Shown: positions 1 to 8,435 of the stretch, in pieces
Position numbering within the stretch: position 1 is the stretch's first letter
Layout: each line of letters opens with the position of its first letter
Assembly: GCA_965200975.1 (NCBI GenBank)
Contig: OZ241740.1
Location: forward strand, 1,550,001-1,614,000
Direction of reading: 5' to 3'
DNA from: S5-327 sp965200975
Lineage (GTDB): Bacteria; Chloroflexota; Dehalococcoidia; Lucifugimonadales; Australimonadaceae
DNA length: 64,000 nt
Made by a program: the position numbers and the translations under genes
The notes under the pieces: generated by a model
Databases searched by the model: none
Told to the model about the DNA's origin: nothing
What the model saw: only the letters and a program-made list of their open reading frames with translations

Positions 1-964
1 GCGATGTTGCGGCGAACACTTGCGTCACGCCGCCCGCCTCCTCCAGCGTCATCGCCTCGACGCTCGGAACGAACTTGTCGTCGAGGCCGGCGCCGCTCAA
101 CACTTCCCACGTCTCGCCTGCGTCGCGGCTCCGCGATATCCGCGTCGCCGCCGCGCCGTCGCGATGCCAGTTCCCCGGACTCTTCTGCCCCGCCGTCAGC
201 AGCATGTACGACGGATCGCTCGGCTTGTACACCAGCTGGTCCGGATACCCTCCGAACTCGCTGCCGCGACTGAACACGTTGTCCCACGTCGCGCCGTCGT
301 CACGCGAAAGCCACAGCCCCTCGCCTCCGGTAACGAACATTCGGCGCGAGTCCGCCGGGTTCGACACCAGCCGGTGAACGTCGTTGTACATCCCCGGAAT
401 CTCGGCGAACGTCTCGCCGCCGTCGGTCGACCGGTAGAGGCCGCCTTGCTCGATGCTTGCGTACACCGTGCTCGTGTCGCCCGGACGAAAGCTGATGTGC
501 TTCAGGTGCGCCACGTGGGGCGGAGCAGGGAAGCGCCACTCGCTCGTCTCCTGGGCGTGCAGCGCCGGCTTCTCCGTCCACGTGCGGCCCAGATCGTCGC
601 TCACGAACAGGTGCGCCGGCTCCGTGCCCGCGAACACCCTCGTCTTCCCGTCGACCTCGGCCACGGACAGGCTGTAGATATCCTGCTCCGTAATCCCCTC
701 GTCGCGCTTCTCCCATGTGTGGCCGTCGTCCTCGCTCGCGTACACCCCGCCGTGCTCGACGCCGCAGAACCACGTTCCGCTCACCGGGTCTTGCGCCAGC
801 GCGTGAATGTGCTTCTCCGCAAGCGTCCGCTCGACGAACGCCCATCCTGCAGCGCCCCGCACAATCCGCGCCACTCCATCGATAGTCCCGACGAGCGCCT
901 CATCGCTCGGCCAGGACGCCGTCAGCACATTCGAGCCGCCGCCATGTGAAATCGCAATCGTCAT
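1..964 (-). CDS. BNR/YCF48-type beta-propeller protein (3' end outside window)
   Basis: The frame runs open from an ATG at 964 to the window edge (321 codons visible, no stop). A GAGGAG Shine-Dalgarno lies about 8 bases before the ATG. The protein consists of repeated Asp-box units of the form S-x-D-x-G-x-T-W: SEDDGHTW, SDDLGRTW, STDGGETF, SRDDGATW and SRDAGETW. These are typical of sialidase/BNR, VPS10 and YCF48 propellers. No signal peptide is visible, so a cytoplasmic location is likely. No sialidase catalytic Arg triad can be assigned, so an enzymatic role is not supported. The neighbouring oxidoreductase genes on the same strand suggest sugar or small-molecule metabolism, but this is only context. 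Confidence 0.8.
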   Translation of the reverse strand, partial: MTIAISHGGGSNVLTASWPSDEALVGTIDGVARIVRGAAGWAFVERTLAEKHIHALAQDPVSGTWFCGVEHGGVYASEDDGHTWEKRDEGITEQDIYSLSVAEVDGKTRVFAGTEPAHLFVSDDLGRTWTEKPALHAQETSEWRFPAPPHVAHLKHISFRPGDTSTVYASIEQGGLYRSTDGGETFAEIPGMYNDVHRLVSNPADSRRMFVTGGEGLWLSRDDGATWDNVFSRGSEFGGYPDQLVYKPSDPSYMLLTAGQKSPGNWHRDGAAATRISRSRDAGETWEVLSGAGLDDKFVPSVEAMTLEEAGGVTQVFAATS

Positions 965-1029
965 CTCTTCAGCTCCTCGCTGCTCTCATAAAGCGCCCTC
1001 GCTTGCTTCCGGCGACAGGGCAGGGCGGC

Positions 1030-2289
1030 CTAGTGATCGATCTTCCGCTCCTCGAGCACTTCCACCTTGTACTCCACATCGTACTCCGCAGGCATCTCGA
1101 TCTGGCGCGTGAGCTCGATCTGCTTGTGCGTCTTCGTCGACTCGTTGATGGCCAGCCCCACCTCGAGCGTCGCCATTCCCCACGCGCCGCTGTGAAACAC
1201 CGGACGCCCCAGCCGCACCGCGTTGTACAGCTCCTCCAGCTCCTGGTCGCGATGCAGCGGGTCCGAGTCCACCATCAGCTCCGTTAGCCCGTCGTCCGTG
1301 TACTTGTACAACCCCTCCGGCCCCTGACGCAGCTCCCCGAACTCGCAGCTCACCAGCACAATCCCCAGGTCGTTCGGCTTCCACTTCTCCGGCCCGCGCT
1401 CACGACGGAATAGCTGACTCTCCGCCTCGCCGCCTATCCGCAGCGACAGCTTCTCCGCATCCTCCGGACGCGTCCCCGCCGCCATCGACTTCCGGATCTC
1501 GTTCCGTTCGCTCGGGGTGTACCGCGTGTTCGCGTCTCCCCACGACACAAGCTCCGACGCCACAAAGTACCCGTAACCGTTGTGGATCGCCACTCCGGTG
1601 ACCCCGTTCTCGAACTCCAGGAACGCCGCATAGTAGCCGGGGATCGACCGGTACTTCATCCACTGGCCGTACGCGCCCCGAACGGTCGAGACCTTGCCGC
1701 CGGCGATCAGCCGGATGCTGTCGATCTGGTGCGGCGTCTGCCGGTACACCAACCCTCCGCCCTGGTTCGGGTCGAGCTCGTCCGCCGTCCGCGGACGAAT
1801 CACCCAGTCCGTGTAGGCGATCGCGTTCACCGCTCCCAGCTCTCCCAGCTCCCCCGACGCCACAATCTGACGCATCAGGCGAACGTGCGGCTGAAAGCTC
1901 TGCGTGTGGCCTGCAACGAGCTTCACGCCGTTCCGGTCGCACACCTCGACCATCTCCTCCGCCTGCCGAATGTCCAGCGCCATCGGCTTCTCGACCACCA
2001 CGTGCTTCCCGTGGTTCGCCGCCAGCACCGTCATCGGCGCGTGGAACCGGTTCGGCGTCGAAATCCACACCGCCTCAACGTCCGGGTCTTGCACCATCTC
2101 CTCGGCGCTCGCATACACGCGCGCCTCCTCGTACCGCGACTTGAACCGCTCCCGAACGTCCGGGTTCACGTCTGCGCCTGCGAACAGGTCGATGTACGGC
2201 GCCCGCTCCATCGGCGGCAGCATCTCAGCCGCGCCCACGCCAATGCCGATCACTCCCAGCTTCAGCGGCTTCGTCTCAACAGTGGACAT
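1030..2289 (-). CDS. Gfo/Idh/MocA family NAD(P)-dependent oxidoreductase
   Basis: A 419-residue protein beginning MSTVETKPLKLG. I chose this ATG because the Rossmann strand starts right after it; the longer open frame upstream runs through the neighbouring gene in another frame. The GxGxGA-type nucleotide-binding loop is VIGIGVGAAEMLP, followed by the family signature VVEKPMALDIRQAEEM, with the EKP lysine that contacts cofactor and substrate in this family. The C-terminal alpha/beta domain carries the expected H-Q-I-D motif (TPHQIDSIRL). The substrate is unknown; members oxidise or reduce sugars, inositols and similar polyols. It lies 77 bases downstream of a close paralogue on the same strand, so a tandem duplication is likely. 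Confidence 0.9.
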   Translation of the reverse strand: MSTVETKPLKLGVIGIGVGAAEMLPPMERAPYIDLFAGADVNPDVRERFKSRYEEARVYASAEEMVQDPDVEAVWISTPNRFHAPMTVLAANHGKHVVVEKPMALDIRQAEEMVEVCDRNGVKLVAGHTQSFQPHVRLMRQIVASGELGELGAVNAIAYTDWVIRPRTADELDPNQGGGLVYRQTPHQIDSIRLIAGGKVSTVRGAYGQWMKYRSIPGYYAAFLEFENGVTGVAIHNGYGYFVASELVSWGDANTRYTPSERNEIRKSMAAGTRPEDAEKLSLRIGGEAESQLFRRERGPEKWKPNDLGIVLVSCEFGELRQGPEGLYKYTDDGLTELMVDSDPLHRDQELEELYNAVRLGRPVFHSGAWGMATLEVGLAINESTKTHKQIELTRQIEMPAEYDVEYKVEVLEERKIDH

Positions 2290-2366
2290 TCCTTGCTCCC
2301 TTCGCTCCCTTCCGAGTGTCGTTTTCTGCGCCTGTCCGAAGAGCGCCCCGCGGGCTGCGCGACCGC

Positions 2367-3612
2367 CTAAACCGCCGCGCCCGAGAAGTTCCGCGCTTCG
2401 CCGTACCGCTCGTGCATCGGAACCTGACGCTGCATCGCGATCTCGCGCCCCTCGGCGCCCGACTGAATAATCCCCAGCACGACTTCCAACGTCGCGAGCC
2501 CCCATTCCCCCGTGTGGAAGATCGGGCGGCCGTCGACGACCGCATCGTACAACTCCTCGAGCTCCGCGCGCCGGTAGCCCGGCCCCATATCGCGGTCGAT
2601 CTGCAGGTCTATCTCGTGCGTGCCGCGGTCGTCGTACAGAATCAGCCCGCGCGGGCCGTGCCGTATATCCCCGCGTTCGCAGCTCACCAGCAGCAGACTC
2701 AGATCCTCCGGAACCCACAACTCCTCGTTCTCGGCCTTGAACACTTCGCGCTCCTGCAGGCCGCCGATGCGCAGCGCCTGCTTGTCCGCCGACTCGTCGC
2801 GTACGCCTTCGCGCATCTGCTTGCGCACCTCGACCCGCTCCTCCGACGTGTACCGCTGACGGTCGTGCCCCCACGTCACGAACTCCGCCCCCATCACGTA
2901 CCCGTACCCGTTATGACAGACCAGCGAAGTCGCGCCGTCCTCGAACTCCAGGAACGCCGCGTAGTACCCCGGAATCGAACGCTCCGGCATCCATTGACCC
3001 GTCGCGCCTCGCACGCTCTTCACCATCCCGCCGCCCAGCAGACGCACGCTGTCGATCTGATGCGGCAGCTGCCGCATCGGCAGCCCTCCCCCCCTGGGCG
3101 ACATCCAGCTCTTCCCACGTGCGCGGACGCAGCATCCAGTCCGTGTAGGCGAACGCATTGATCGCCCGCACGCGCCCAATCTCGCCCGACTGAATAATCT
3201 TCCACATCGTCCGCACCGGAGGCGTGAACGACCGCGTATGCCCGGCCAGAAACTGCACGCCCGTCCGGTTCGCCGTCTCCACCATCCGTTCGGCGTCCTC
3301 CAGGTTCAGCGCCATCGGCTTCTCGACCACGACGTGCTTGCCCGCCTCCATCGCCTGTATCGAGTGCTCCGCATGGAACCGGTTCGGCGTCGACACCCAC
3401 ACCGCCTCGACCTCTGGGTCCGCGAGCATCTCATCGTAGTCGCCGTAGCCTTTCGCCCCGTAGCGCGCGCTGAACTGCCCCAGCGTCTCCTCGTTGGTGT
3501 CGCACCCCGCCACCAACTTCAACTCCGGCATCGACTCCATCGCCGGCAGCATCTCCGTGCCCCCGACCCCAATTCCCACCATTGCCAAACCCAAACGGCG
3601 CTTCGACGTCAT
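2367..3612 (-). pseudogene. Gfo/Idh/MocA oxidoreductase, paralogue of the gene at 1030, with +1 frameshift
   Basis: The N-terminal half (from 3612) has the Rossmann loop VGIGVGGTEMLP and the EKP motif VVEKPMALNLEDAERM. It then runs into a run of seven G (C7 on the plus strand at 3088-3094) after the codons for DVAQ, and the frame breaks. The second half continues one frame over as GGGLPMRQLPHQIDSVRLL and matches the paralogue to the end. Six G would restore a 414-residue protein, close to the 419 of the neighbour. The start is either GTG at 3615 or ATG at 3612; the GGAGG site is better spaced for ATG. A homopolymer sequencing error is the simplest explanation; real inactivation or slippage cannot be excluded. 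Confidence 0.85.
3088..3094. repeat. C7 homopolymer at the frameshift point
   Basis: Seven consecutive C on the plus strand inside the second Gfo/Idh/MocA gene. The intact paralogue has no run here. The gene length becomes divisible by three (1245 bases) when one C is removed. Confidence 0.8.
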
Positions 3613-3707
3613 CACTCCTCCGCTGTCGCTTACGGGGCGTCAGCCCCTTCCCGCACGAGCTTTCGTTCCCCGAAACCCTACATCAACCGCCAACCCCCCT
3701 CAACCGC

Positions 3708-3713
3708 TAGAAT
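3708..3713 (+). promoter_or_regulatory. Putative -10 box of a leaderless transcript
   Basis: TAGAAT ends 6 bases before the ATG at 3720, which would place the transcription start on or next to the A of the start codon. No Shine-Dalgarno lies in between and no clear -35 is seen. The same geometry occurs at 56281 (TATACT, 6 bases, GTG). Confidence 0.45.
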
Positions 3714-3719
3714 GTCTCC

Positions 3720-4697
3720 ATGAACGTTCCCAGCGCCCCCCTCTTCTCAATCGGCGGGAGCTCCGGCCTCGGCTGGCAGGGGTTCCTCGACGTCTGCCGG
3801 GCCTCCGAGCGCTGCGGCTTCTTCGCCTTCTACCCTTCCGACCACCTGATGACCGTGCAGGCAGGGAAGGGGCCCTCTCCAGACCGCCTCGACGCCCTTA
3901 CCGCAATGGCCGCCGTCGCTCCCCACACCTCTACGCTCCGCCTCGGCGTCCTCGTAGCCAACAACCTCTTCCGCCACCCCGTCATCACCGCCAAAATCTT
4001 CAACACCATCGACCACGCATCCAACGGACGCGCAGAGTTCGGACTCGGCGCCGGCTGGTCGGAGCCCGAACACCGCGCCCACGGCTTCCCTTTCCCGCCC
4101 CCTGCCCAGCGCATCGATATGCTCGACGAGGCCCTCTCCGTCATCAAAGCCATCTGGACCGACGAGCCCGCAACCTTCCACGGAAACTACTACAACCTCA
4201 GCGACGCCCCTCAGATGCCCAAGCCCGTCCAGAAGCCCCATCCGCCCATCATCGTCGGCGGCGTCAGCTCGCGCACAATGCGCGTCGCCCTTAAACATGC
4301 CGACGACTGGGACCAGATCGCCCCCCTCCGGCAGGTCGCCCGCGACATTCAGCGCTTCCGCGACGCCGCCCACGAACAGGGACGCGACCTCGCCGCGATG
4401 CGCTTCTCAGTGCAGACTCCCTTCACGTTCGTCGAAACCCGCGCCGAGGCCGACCGCGTCATCGACAACGCGCTCGCCAGCTTCAACTACGGCGCTCACA
4501 ACCTCGCCCCCGGCTACGACACTCTCCGCGAACACGTCGCCGACTCGCGCCTGATCGGCTCGCCCGACGAAATCGTCGACCAGATCGGGCGCTGGACGGA
4601 GGCCGGCGTCAACCACTTCATCCTCTCCACCCCGCGCCCCTTCTCCGACGAACCGCTCGAAACCTTCGCCGCCAAAGTCGCGCCGCACTTCCGCTAG
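3720..4697 (+). CDS. LLM class (luciferase-like) F420/FMN-dependent oxidoreductase
   Basis: A 325-residue single-domain TIM-barrel protein of the bacterial luciferase-like monooxygenase superfamily. The N-terminal strand SIGGSSGLGWQGFLDV and the segment FYPSDHLM are typical of F420-dependent members. Further family marks are RLGVLVANN, the glycine-rich AEFGLGAGWSEPEH, the HPPIIVGG loop and the C-terminal SPDEIVDQIGRW. The substrate is unknown, and FMN versus F420 use cannot be decided by eye. It is clearly paralogous to the gene at 6859 (shared DHASNGRAE, LDEALSVIKAIW and ATFHGNYYNL). It is probably transcribed alone from the nearby TAGAAT promoter. Confidence 0.88.
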   Translation: MNVPSAPLFSIGGSSGLGWQGFLDVCRASERCGFFAFYPSDHLMTVQAGKGPSPDRLDALTAMAAVAPHTSTLRLGVLVANNLFRHPVITAKIFNTIDHASNGRAEFGLGAGWSEPEHRAHGFPFPPPAQRIDMLDEALSVIKAIWTDEPATFHGNYYNLSDAPQMPKPVQKPHPPIIVGGVSSRTMRVALKHADDWDQIAPLRQVARDIQRFRDAAHEQGRDLAAMRFSVQTPFTFVETRAEADRVIDNALASFNYGAHNLAPGYDTLREHVADSRLIGSPDEIVDQIGRWTEAGVNHFILSTPRPFSDEPLETFAAKVAPHFR

Positions 4698-6355
4698 GGG
4701 AGGGCCAAGGCGGCGGCCCGCTCCCGGCGCGCGCCCGTCAGGGCAGCGTCAAAGGGAGCGCAGGGGCAGTTGATGCGGCGTTTGCCGCCGCATCGCCTCC
4801 TGCTGGTGACGCCCCCAGGCCCGCGCGGCGCGAAGATCCACAGGGTGCTGCCCGCTGAGCAGCTTCTCCTGCGCCTTGACACGGCGCACAGCTGCGTAAG
4901 CGTCATCGTGTTCGACTTGTCCAGGTTGCACACCTGACAGAGCAGGGCGCGGTTCTCCAGATCGTTGCTCCCGCCCTCTGACTTCGGGCTGATGTGGTCG
5001 AGGTGAAGATAGCGCACGGACGGCGCCTTAAAATCGCAGCCCCAGCATCGCAACCCGAACTGCTCGACCAGCAGACCGAGCATCTGCGCGTGCGTCAGGA
5101 GCGAGCGCTCTTTGACTACGAACACCTGCCCCAGCTCCGGCGCGGCGTGCTCGCCCGTGTCGCTCCGCTGGGGCGCCTCCGTCCGATAGTGAGCGTCGTA
5201 CTGCGCAAGCTGCTCGTCGAGCCACGCATTGAGGTCGGGACGCTCCCTCTGGATCTTCTCCGCGTCCGCAGCCTTGATCCCCATCATGCGGGTGACCACG
5301 TGGAACCGCGCGTCCTTGCGTCGGTCGACGCCCACCCATCGCCGGCCATGCTTGCGCGCCGCGATGATCGTCGTGGCGCATCCCGCGAACGGGTCGAGCA
5401 CCAGGTCGCCCGAGTTGCTGCTCGCGAGAATCATTCGCTCGTACAGCGCGAGCGGCTTCTGGTCGGGGCTGCCGGTGCGCTCACTACGAGGGGCATAGCC
5501 TACATCCGTTATAACGTCCCTAGCCGCAACCCCTGGAGACTCCCGCAAGTAAGATTTACGACGAGGTATGCCTCCCTCTTTCTTTGGCCAGTGAATCAAC
5601 CCCTGAGCATCTAGCTCATCCAGACTGTATTTCGGGAATCGCCAATCGTCCGCGCTGACGCCTTTCCAAGTAAAAGAGTAAGTTCCGCCACTCACTCCTC
5701 TGCCCCGTAGCGGGGCTGTCATATACAAACCTCTAGCATCCTCATTCGTGTAGGCCGCTGCGATGTAGTGTGGGTCTAGCGGTTGGTACTGCTGATTCCA
5801 GGTCGGGTTCGAAGACTTGGCGTACAGGAATATAGTGTCGTGCACTCTGGCGTATGACTTGGAGTCGCTTCGACCGTTAGAGCGTTCCCAAACAATCTCG
5901 TTCCGGAATTGCTTGGCGCCGAACACAGCATCCATCGCCATGCGGATGTAGGCGTTGGCCGTGTGGTCGCAGTGCAAGTAGATGCTGCCCGTCGGCTTGA
6001 GCACGCGGTGCATCTCCAGCAGACGCACGCTCAGGAAGCAGAGAAACGCCGCTATGTCCTCCCCGTGACACGCCCGCGCGGCGTCGATTACTTCGTACAG
6101 CGCCGGGTTGTCGTCCTTGATCTGCTCCAGCCATACCGGATGCACCTCGTTCCACGCCCACTGGTCGGGCAGGATGCCGGTGTCGCCCCACTTCCAGTTG
6201 TCGACGTAGAAGCCCGCCGTGCCGGCCCGGTTCCGTCGCGTGTTGAACGGCGGGTCGGTGGCGATGAGGTCAACCGTCTCGCTGTTCATTCCTCGCAGGA
6301 CGTCGAGGTTGTCGAGCTCGTAGAGAACGTTGTCGGGGAAGTTCTGCTCACCCAT
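4694..6355 (-). CDS. Beta-class DNA methyltransferase fused to a C-terminal HNH domain; frameshift near the 3' end
   Basis: The start is taken at MGEQNFPDNVLYEL (ATG at 6355); the upstream part of the open frame crosses two hairpins and looks non-coding. Motif IV (TDPPFNT, about residue 35-42) precedes motif I (VLDPFAGCATT, about residue 320), the order of beta-class amino-methyltransferases. These modify N6 of adenine or N4 of cytosine. A C-terminal HNH module follows: CWGC, LHLDHISPKSEGGSNDLENR and LLCQVCN, giving four Cys plus the His-Asn core. After TLTQL the frame appears shifted by a duplicated CA at 4887-4890. Removing it continues as RRVKAQEKLLSGQHPVDLRA and ends at 4749, giving 534 residues. 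As sequenced, the frame ends at 4694 in low-complexity residues. The centre of the gene is visibly lower in GC than its neighbours, which suggests transfer. Confidence 0.85.
   Translation of the reverse strand: MGEQNFPDNVLYELDNLDVLRGMNSETVDLIATDPPFNTRRNRAGTAGFYVDNWKWGDTGILPDQWAWNEVHPVWLEQIKDDNPALYEVIDAARACHGEDIAAFLCFLSVRLLEMHRVLKPTGSIYLHCDHTANAYIRMAMDAVFGAKQFRNEIVWERSNGRSDSKSYARVHDTIFLYAKSSNPTWNQQYQPLDPHYIAAAYTNEDARGLYMTAPLRGRGVSGGTYSFTWKGVSADDWRFPKYSLDELDAQGLIHWPKKEGGIPRRKSYLRESPGVAARDVITDVGYAPRSERTGSPDQKPLALYERMILASSNSGDLVLDPFAGCATTIIAARKHGRRWVGVDRRKDARFHVVTRMMGIKAADAEKIQRERPDLNAWLDEQLAQYDAHYRTEAPQRSDTGEHAAPELGQVFVVKERSLLTHAQMLGLLVEQFGLRCWGCDFKAPSVRYLHLDHISPKSEGGSNDLENRALLCQVCNLDKSNTMTLTQLCAVSRRRRSCSAGSTLWIFAPRGPGGVTSRRRCGGKRRINCPCAPFDAALTGARRERAAALALP
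4887..4890. other. CA dinucleotide duplication, probable frameshift site
   Basis: CACA sits where a single CA would keep the methyltransferase-HNH gene in the frame that continues to 4749. The total length from 6355 to 4749 minus two bases is 1605, exactly 535 codons. Confidence 0.6.
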
Positions 6356-6403
6356 CGGCGCCGCCAGTGGCGGCTGGGGACGGAGTGAGAGCGAGGCGAC
6401 GCG

Positions 6404-6431
6404 GCCAGGGCGCAAGCGTGTGCGCCCTGGC
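6404..6431. repeat. Perfect 11-bp inverted repeat upstream of the methyltransferase gene
   Basis: GCCAGGGCGCA at 6404-6414 pairs with TGCGCCCTGGC at 6421-6431 around a 6-base loop. A second, smaller palindrome (GCCGCCA/TGGCGGC) lies just before the gene start at 6361-6375. There is no T-run, so the function (leader structure, terminator or protein site) is open. Confidence 0.6.
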
Positions 6432-6440
6432 ATCTGATAG

Positions 6441-6690
6441 CCGCCGAACCCTTAGCACTAAAGAGCCCCCTGCAGCGAACGAGGTCAGCTTGCTAAGGGC
6501 GTCTTCGTTCCATCGAGTAACTCGTGCAGGGGGCGAACGGCTGTCTACCCGTTCGCCATTACCGAGTTACTCGCCCCAGCCCTCAGAGAGCCGGGCGCAG
6601 CCCCAGAAGGGGCAGTATGGTGAAACGTCTTACGACGCCCTTAGCGCGTCTACTGTAACCGGGCAGGGCGGGGCGTCGTCAATAGCGGCA
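6441..6690. other. Structured intergenic element with nested inverted repeats
   Basis: No coding frame is convincing here. Several exact complementary segments are present. CCCTTAGCA (6449) and TGCTAAGGG (6491) pair. GCTAAGGGCGTC (6492) pairs with GACGCCCTTAGC (about 6634). CGAGTAACTCG (about 6514) pairs with CGAGTTACTCG (about 6563). GGCGAACGG and CCGTTCGCC form a tight hairpin inside them (about 6533-6557). CCCCCTGCA (about 6466) and TGCAGGGGG (about 6525) cross these helices, so alternative folds or a pseudoknot are possible. It may be a non-coding RNA, a mobile-element remnant or a recombination site. It matches no RNA family I can recall (tmRNA, RNase P, SRP and 6S were considered). Confidence 0.5.
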
Positions 6691-6741
6691 TGTCGCAGGA
6701 GGGCGCGCCGTCCCCGTCACGGAGAGGCGCCGCAGGGCGGA

Positions 6742-6768
6742 GAGGCGGAGCGCGCCTCGCTCCGCCTC
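6742..6768. repeat. Perfect 11-bp hairpin before the second LLM gene
   Basis: GAGGCGGAGCG and CGCTCCGCCTC flank a 5-base loop. A second hairpin follows at 6790-6826 (AGGGGGCGT / ACGCCCCCT, 19-base loop). Both lie in the 500-base gene-free stretch between the methyltransferase and the gene at 6859. Confidence 0.6.
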
Positions 6769-6858
6769 GGGAGATGCCGAAGACAGGCGAGGGGGCGTAT
6801 CATCTCCTGCGGCGCGCACGCCCCCTAGCTGCGGCAATCTGCGCGTCGGGGGCTACAC

Positions 6859-7815
6859 GTGAGCAAGGCACTCTTCAGCGTCGGCGGGAGCTCCGGTCTC
6901 GAATGGGCCGACTTCCTCGAAATCTGCCAGACCTGCGACGAACTCGGCTTCCACGGCTTCTACCCCTCCGACCACCTGATGCAAATCCACGGAGGGCGCG
7001 GCGCAACGCCCGCCCGGCTCGAAGGCCTCACTGTTATGGCCGCCATGGCGGGGCACACCAAGAACCTCCGCCTCGGCATGCTCGTCATCAACAACAACCT
7101 CCGCCACCCCGTGATGACCGCCAAGATTGTCAACACCATCGATCACGCCTCCAACGGACGCGCCGAGATGGGCATAGGGTCAGGCAACGTCAAGCACGAG
7201 TTCGACGTCCACGGCATCCCCTTCCCCCCGTTCGCCGAACGCGCCGACCGCCTCGACGAAGCCCTCTCCGTCATCAAGGCCATCTGGACCGAGGAGCCCG
7301 CAACCTTCCACGGCAACTACTACAACCTCGACGAAGCCCCCCAAATGCCCAAGCCCGTCCAGCAGCCGCATCCCCCCATCATCGTCGGAGGACGCGGCGA
7401 CCGCACCCTCCGCATCGCCGCCAAGCACGCCGACGACTACAACCAGATCGCTCCCCTCGAAGAGGCCAAAGTCAACCTCGCCCGTATGCAGGCCGTCTGC
7501 GACGAAACCGGACGCGACTTCTCGGCGATGCGACGCTCCGTCCAGATCCAAATCAAGCTGAGCGACGACAAGGCGGCCATCGAGCAGACCGTCGCCCGCG
7601 GCGCCAGCCTCGCCACCCAGCGCACCGACTTCTACGCCTCGCCCGAAGACCAGGTGCGCGACAGTATGTTCCTCGGCTCCCCCGACGAAATCGTCGACCA
7701 GGTAGGCCGCTGGAACGAAGCCGGCATCGGCCACTTCATCCTGATGACCCCGCGCCCCTTCGACCGCAACATGATGGAGCGCTTCGCCACAGAAGTAGCC
7801 CCCCACTTCTCCTGA
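6859..7815 (+). CDS. LLM class F420/FMN-dependent oxidoreductase (second paralogue)
   Basis: A 318-residue luciferase-like TIM-barrel protein starting at GTG (VSKALFSVGGSSGLEW aligns with the start of the paralogue at 3720). It shares the FYPSDHLM, RLGMLVINNN, NTIDHASNGRAEMG, LDEALSVIKAIW and HPPIIVGG segments, and the ending SPDEIVDQVGRW followed by PHFS. No strong ribosome binding site precedes the GTG. The pair probably arose by duplication and was later separated by the methyltransferase block. Substrate unknown. Confidence 0.88.
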   Translation: MSKALFSVGGSSGLEWADFLEICQTCDELGFHGFYPSDHLMQIHGGRGATPARLEGLTVMAAMAGHTKNLRLGMLVINNNLRHPVMTAKIVNTIDHASNGRAEMGIGSGNVKHEFDVHGIPFPPFAERADRLDEALSVIKAIWTEEPATFHGNYYNLDEAPQMPKPVQQPHPPIIVGGRGDRTLRIAAKHADDYNQIAPLEEAKVNLARMQAVCDETGRDFSAMRRSVQIQIKLSDDKAAIEQTVARGASLATQRTDFYASPEDQVRDSMFLGSPDEIVDQVGRWNEAGIGHFILMTPRPFDRNMMERFATEVAPHFS

Positions 7816-7883
7816 TCTGGCTCTGTGGAAGGCAGAAAATTCCCAGGGGGGGGGCTGGGGGAGGGCAGAAATTCCCAAGGGGT

Positions 7884-7907
7884 CTGGGGGAGCGAACGCT
7901 CTCCCAG
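7884..7907 (-). repeat. Dispersed intergenic palindrome, copy 1 (possible terminator)
   Basis: On the minus strand it reads GGAGAGCGTTCGCTCCCCC, the same core as at 31501, 42765 and 46592. The arms extend to CTGGG/CCCAG, giving 11 pairs with one G-T. It lies 68 bases after the LLM stop and before a convergent gene, so it may terminate transcription from both sides. Confidence 0.6.
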
Positions 7908-7970
7908 CTGCCGCCCCACACCACAATCCCCGAGAGGTCAGGGGGAGCGCACGCGAACGGACGGCGGCGC

Positions 7971-8435
7971 CTACCTCTCCCGCCCCATGCGCAGCACCGC
8001 TTCGAACTCCGCCTCCGTAACCGGCGTTATCGAAAGGCGGTTGCCCCGCTTCAGCACCACCATGCCCGCCAGCTCCGGCGCCGACCGCAGCTCATCGGCG
8101 GTCAAAATCGCGTCGAACTTTTCGTCCGCTCTGATATCCACCATCCACCAGAGCGGATTGTCCGGCGTGCTCTTCGGATCAGGATGGGCCGACCCCGGCT
8201 CCCATGCCGTGTGGTCCGGGTACCCCTCGCTCACCACGACGGCCGTGCCCACCACCCCTATCGTCTTCGCGCTCGAATGCCAGAACAGCACCCGGTCGCC
8301 CGGCTTTATCGCGTCCCTGAGCCAGTTCCGCACCTGAAAGTTCCGCACTCCGTCCCACTCGGCAACCCCATCGGCAACCAGATCGTCGAAGGAGTATGCG
8401 CCCGGCTCGGACTTGAACAGCCAGTAACTCGTCAT
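7971..8435 (-). CDS. EVE domain-containing protein (PUA-like)
   Basis: A 154-residue protein starting MTSYWLFKSEPGAYSF at 8435. EVE/ThyN1 proteins are about this length. The family marks are YWLFKSEP at the N-terminus, EWDGVRNFQVRNWLRD, GDRVLFWHSS, GVVGTAVVVSEGYPD and WWMVDIRA. EVE domains bind modified bases in DNA or RNA (for example 5-methylcytosine) and often accompany restriction or RNA-modification genes. Here the nearest such gene is the methyltransferase-HNH fusion 1.6 kb away, with an LLM gene between. The gene stands alone on the minus strand. Confidence 0.85.
   Translation of the reverse strand: MTSYWLFKSEPGAYSFDDLVADGVAEWDGVRNFQVRNWLRDAIKPGDRVLFWHSSAKTIGVVGTAVVVSEGYPDHTAWEPGSAHPDPKSTPDNPLWWMVDIRADEKFDAILTADELRSAPELAGMVVLKRGNRLSITPVTEAEFEAVLRMGRER

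Noticed and set aside
2290..2874. N-terminal extension of the first MocA-type protein to 614 residues
   Set aside because: The extension runs antisense-like through the neighbouring gene in a wrong frame; the Rossmann strand begins at the ATG at 2289.
4694..4886. The as-sequenced C-terminus of the methyltransferase-HNH protein as a real domain
   Set aside because: It is an Arg/Cys/Ala-rich low-complexity run; the alternative frame gives a family-like tail, so the frameshift explanation is preferred.
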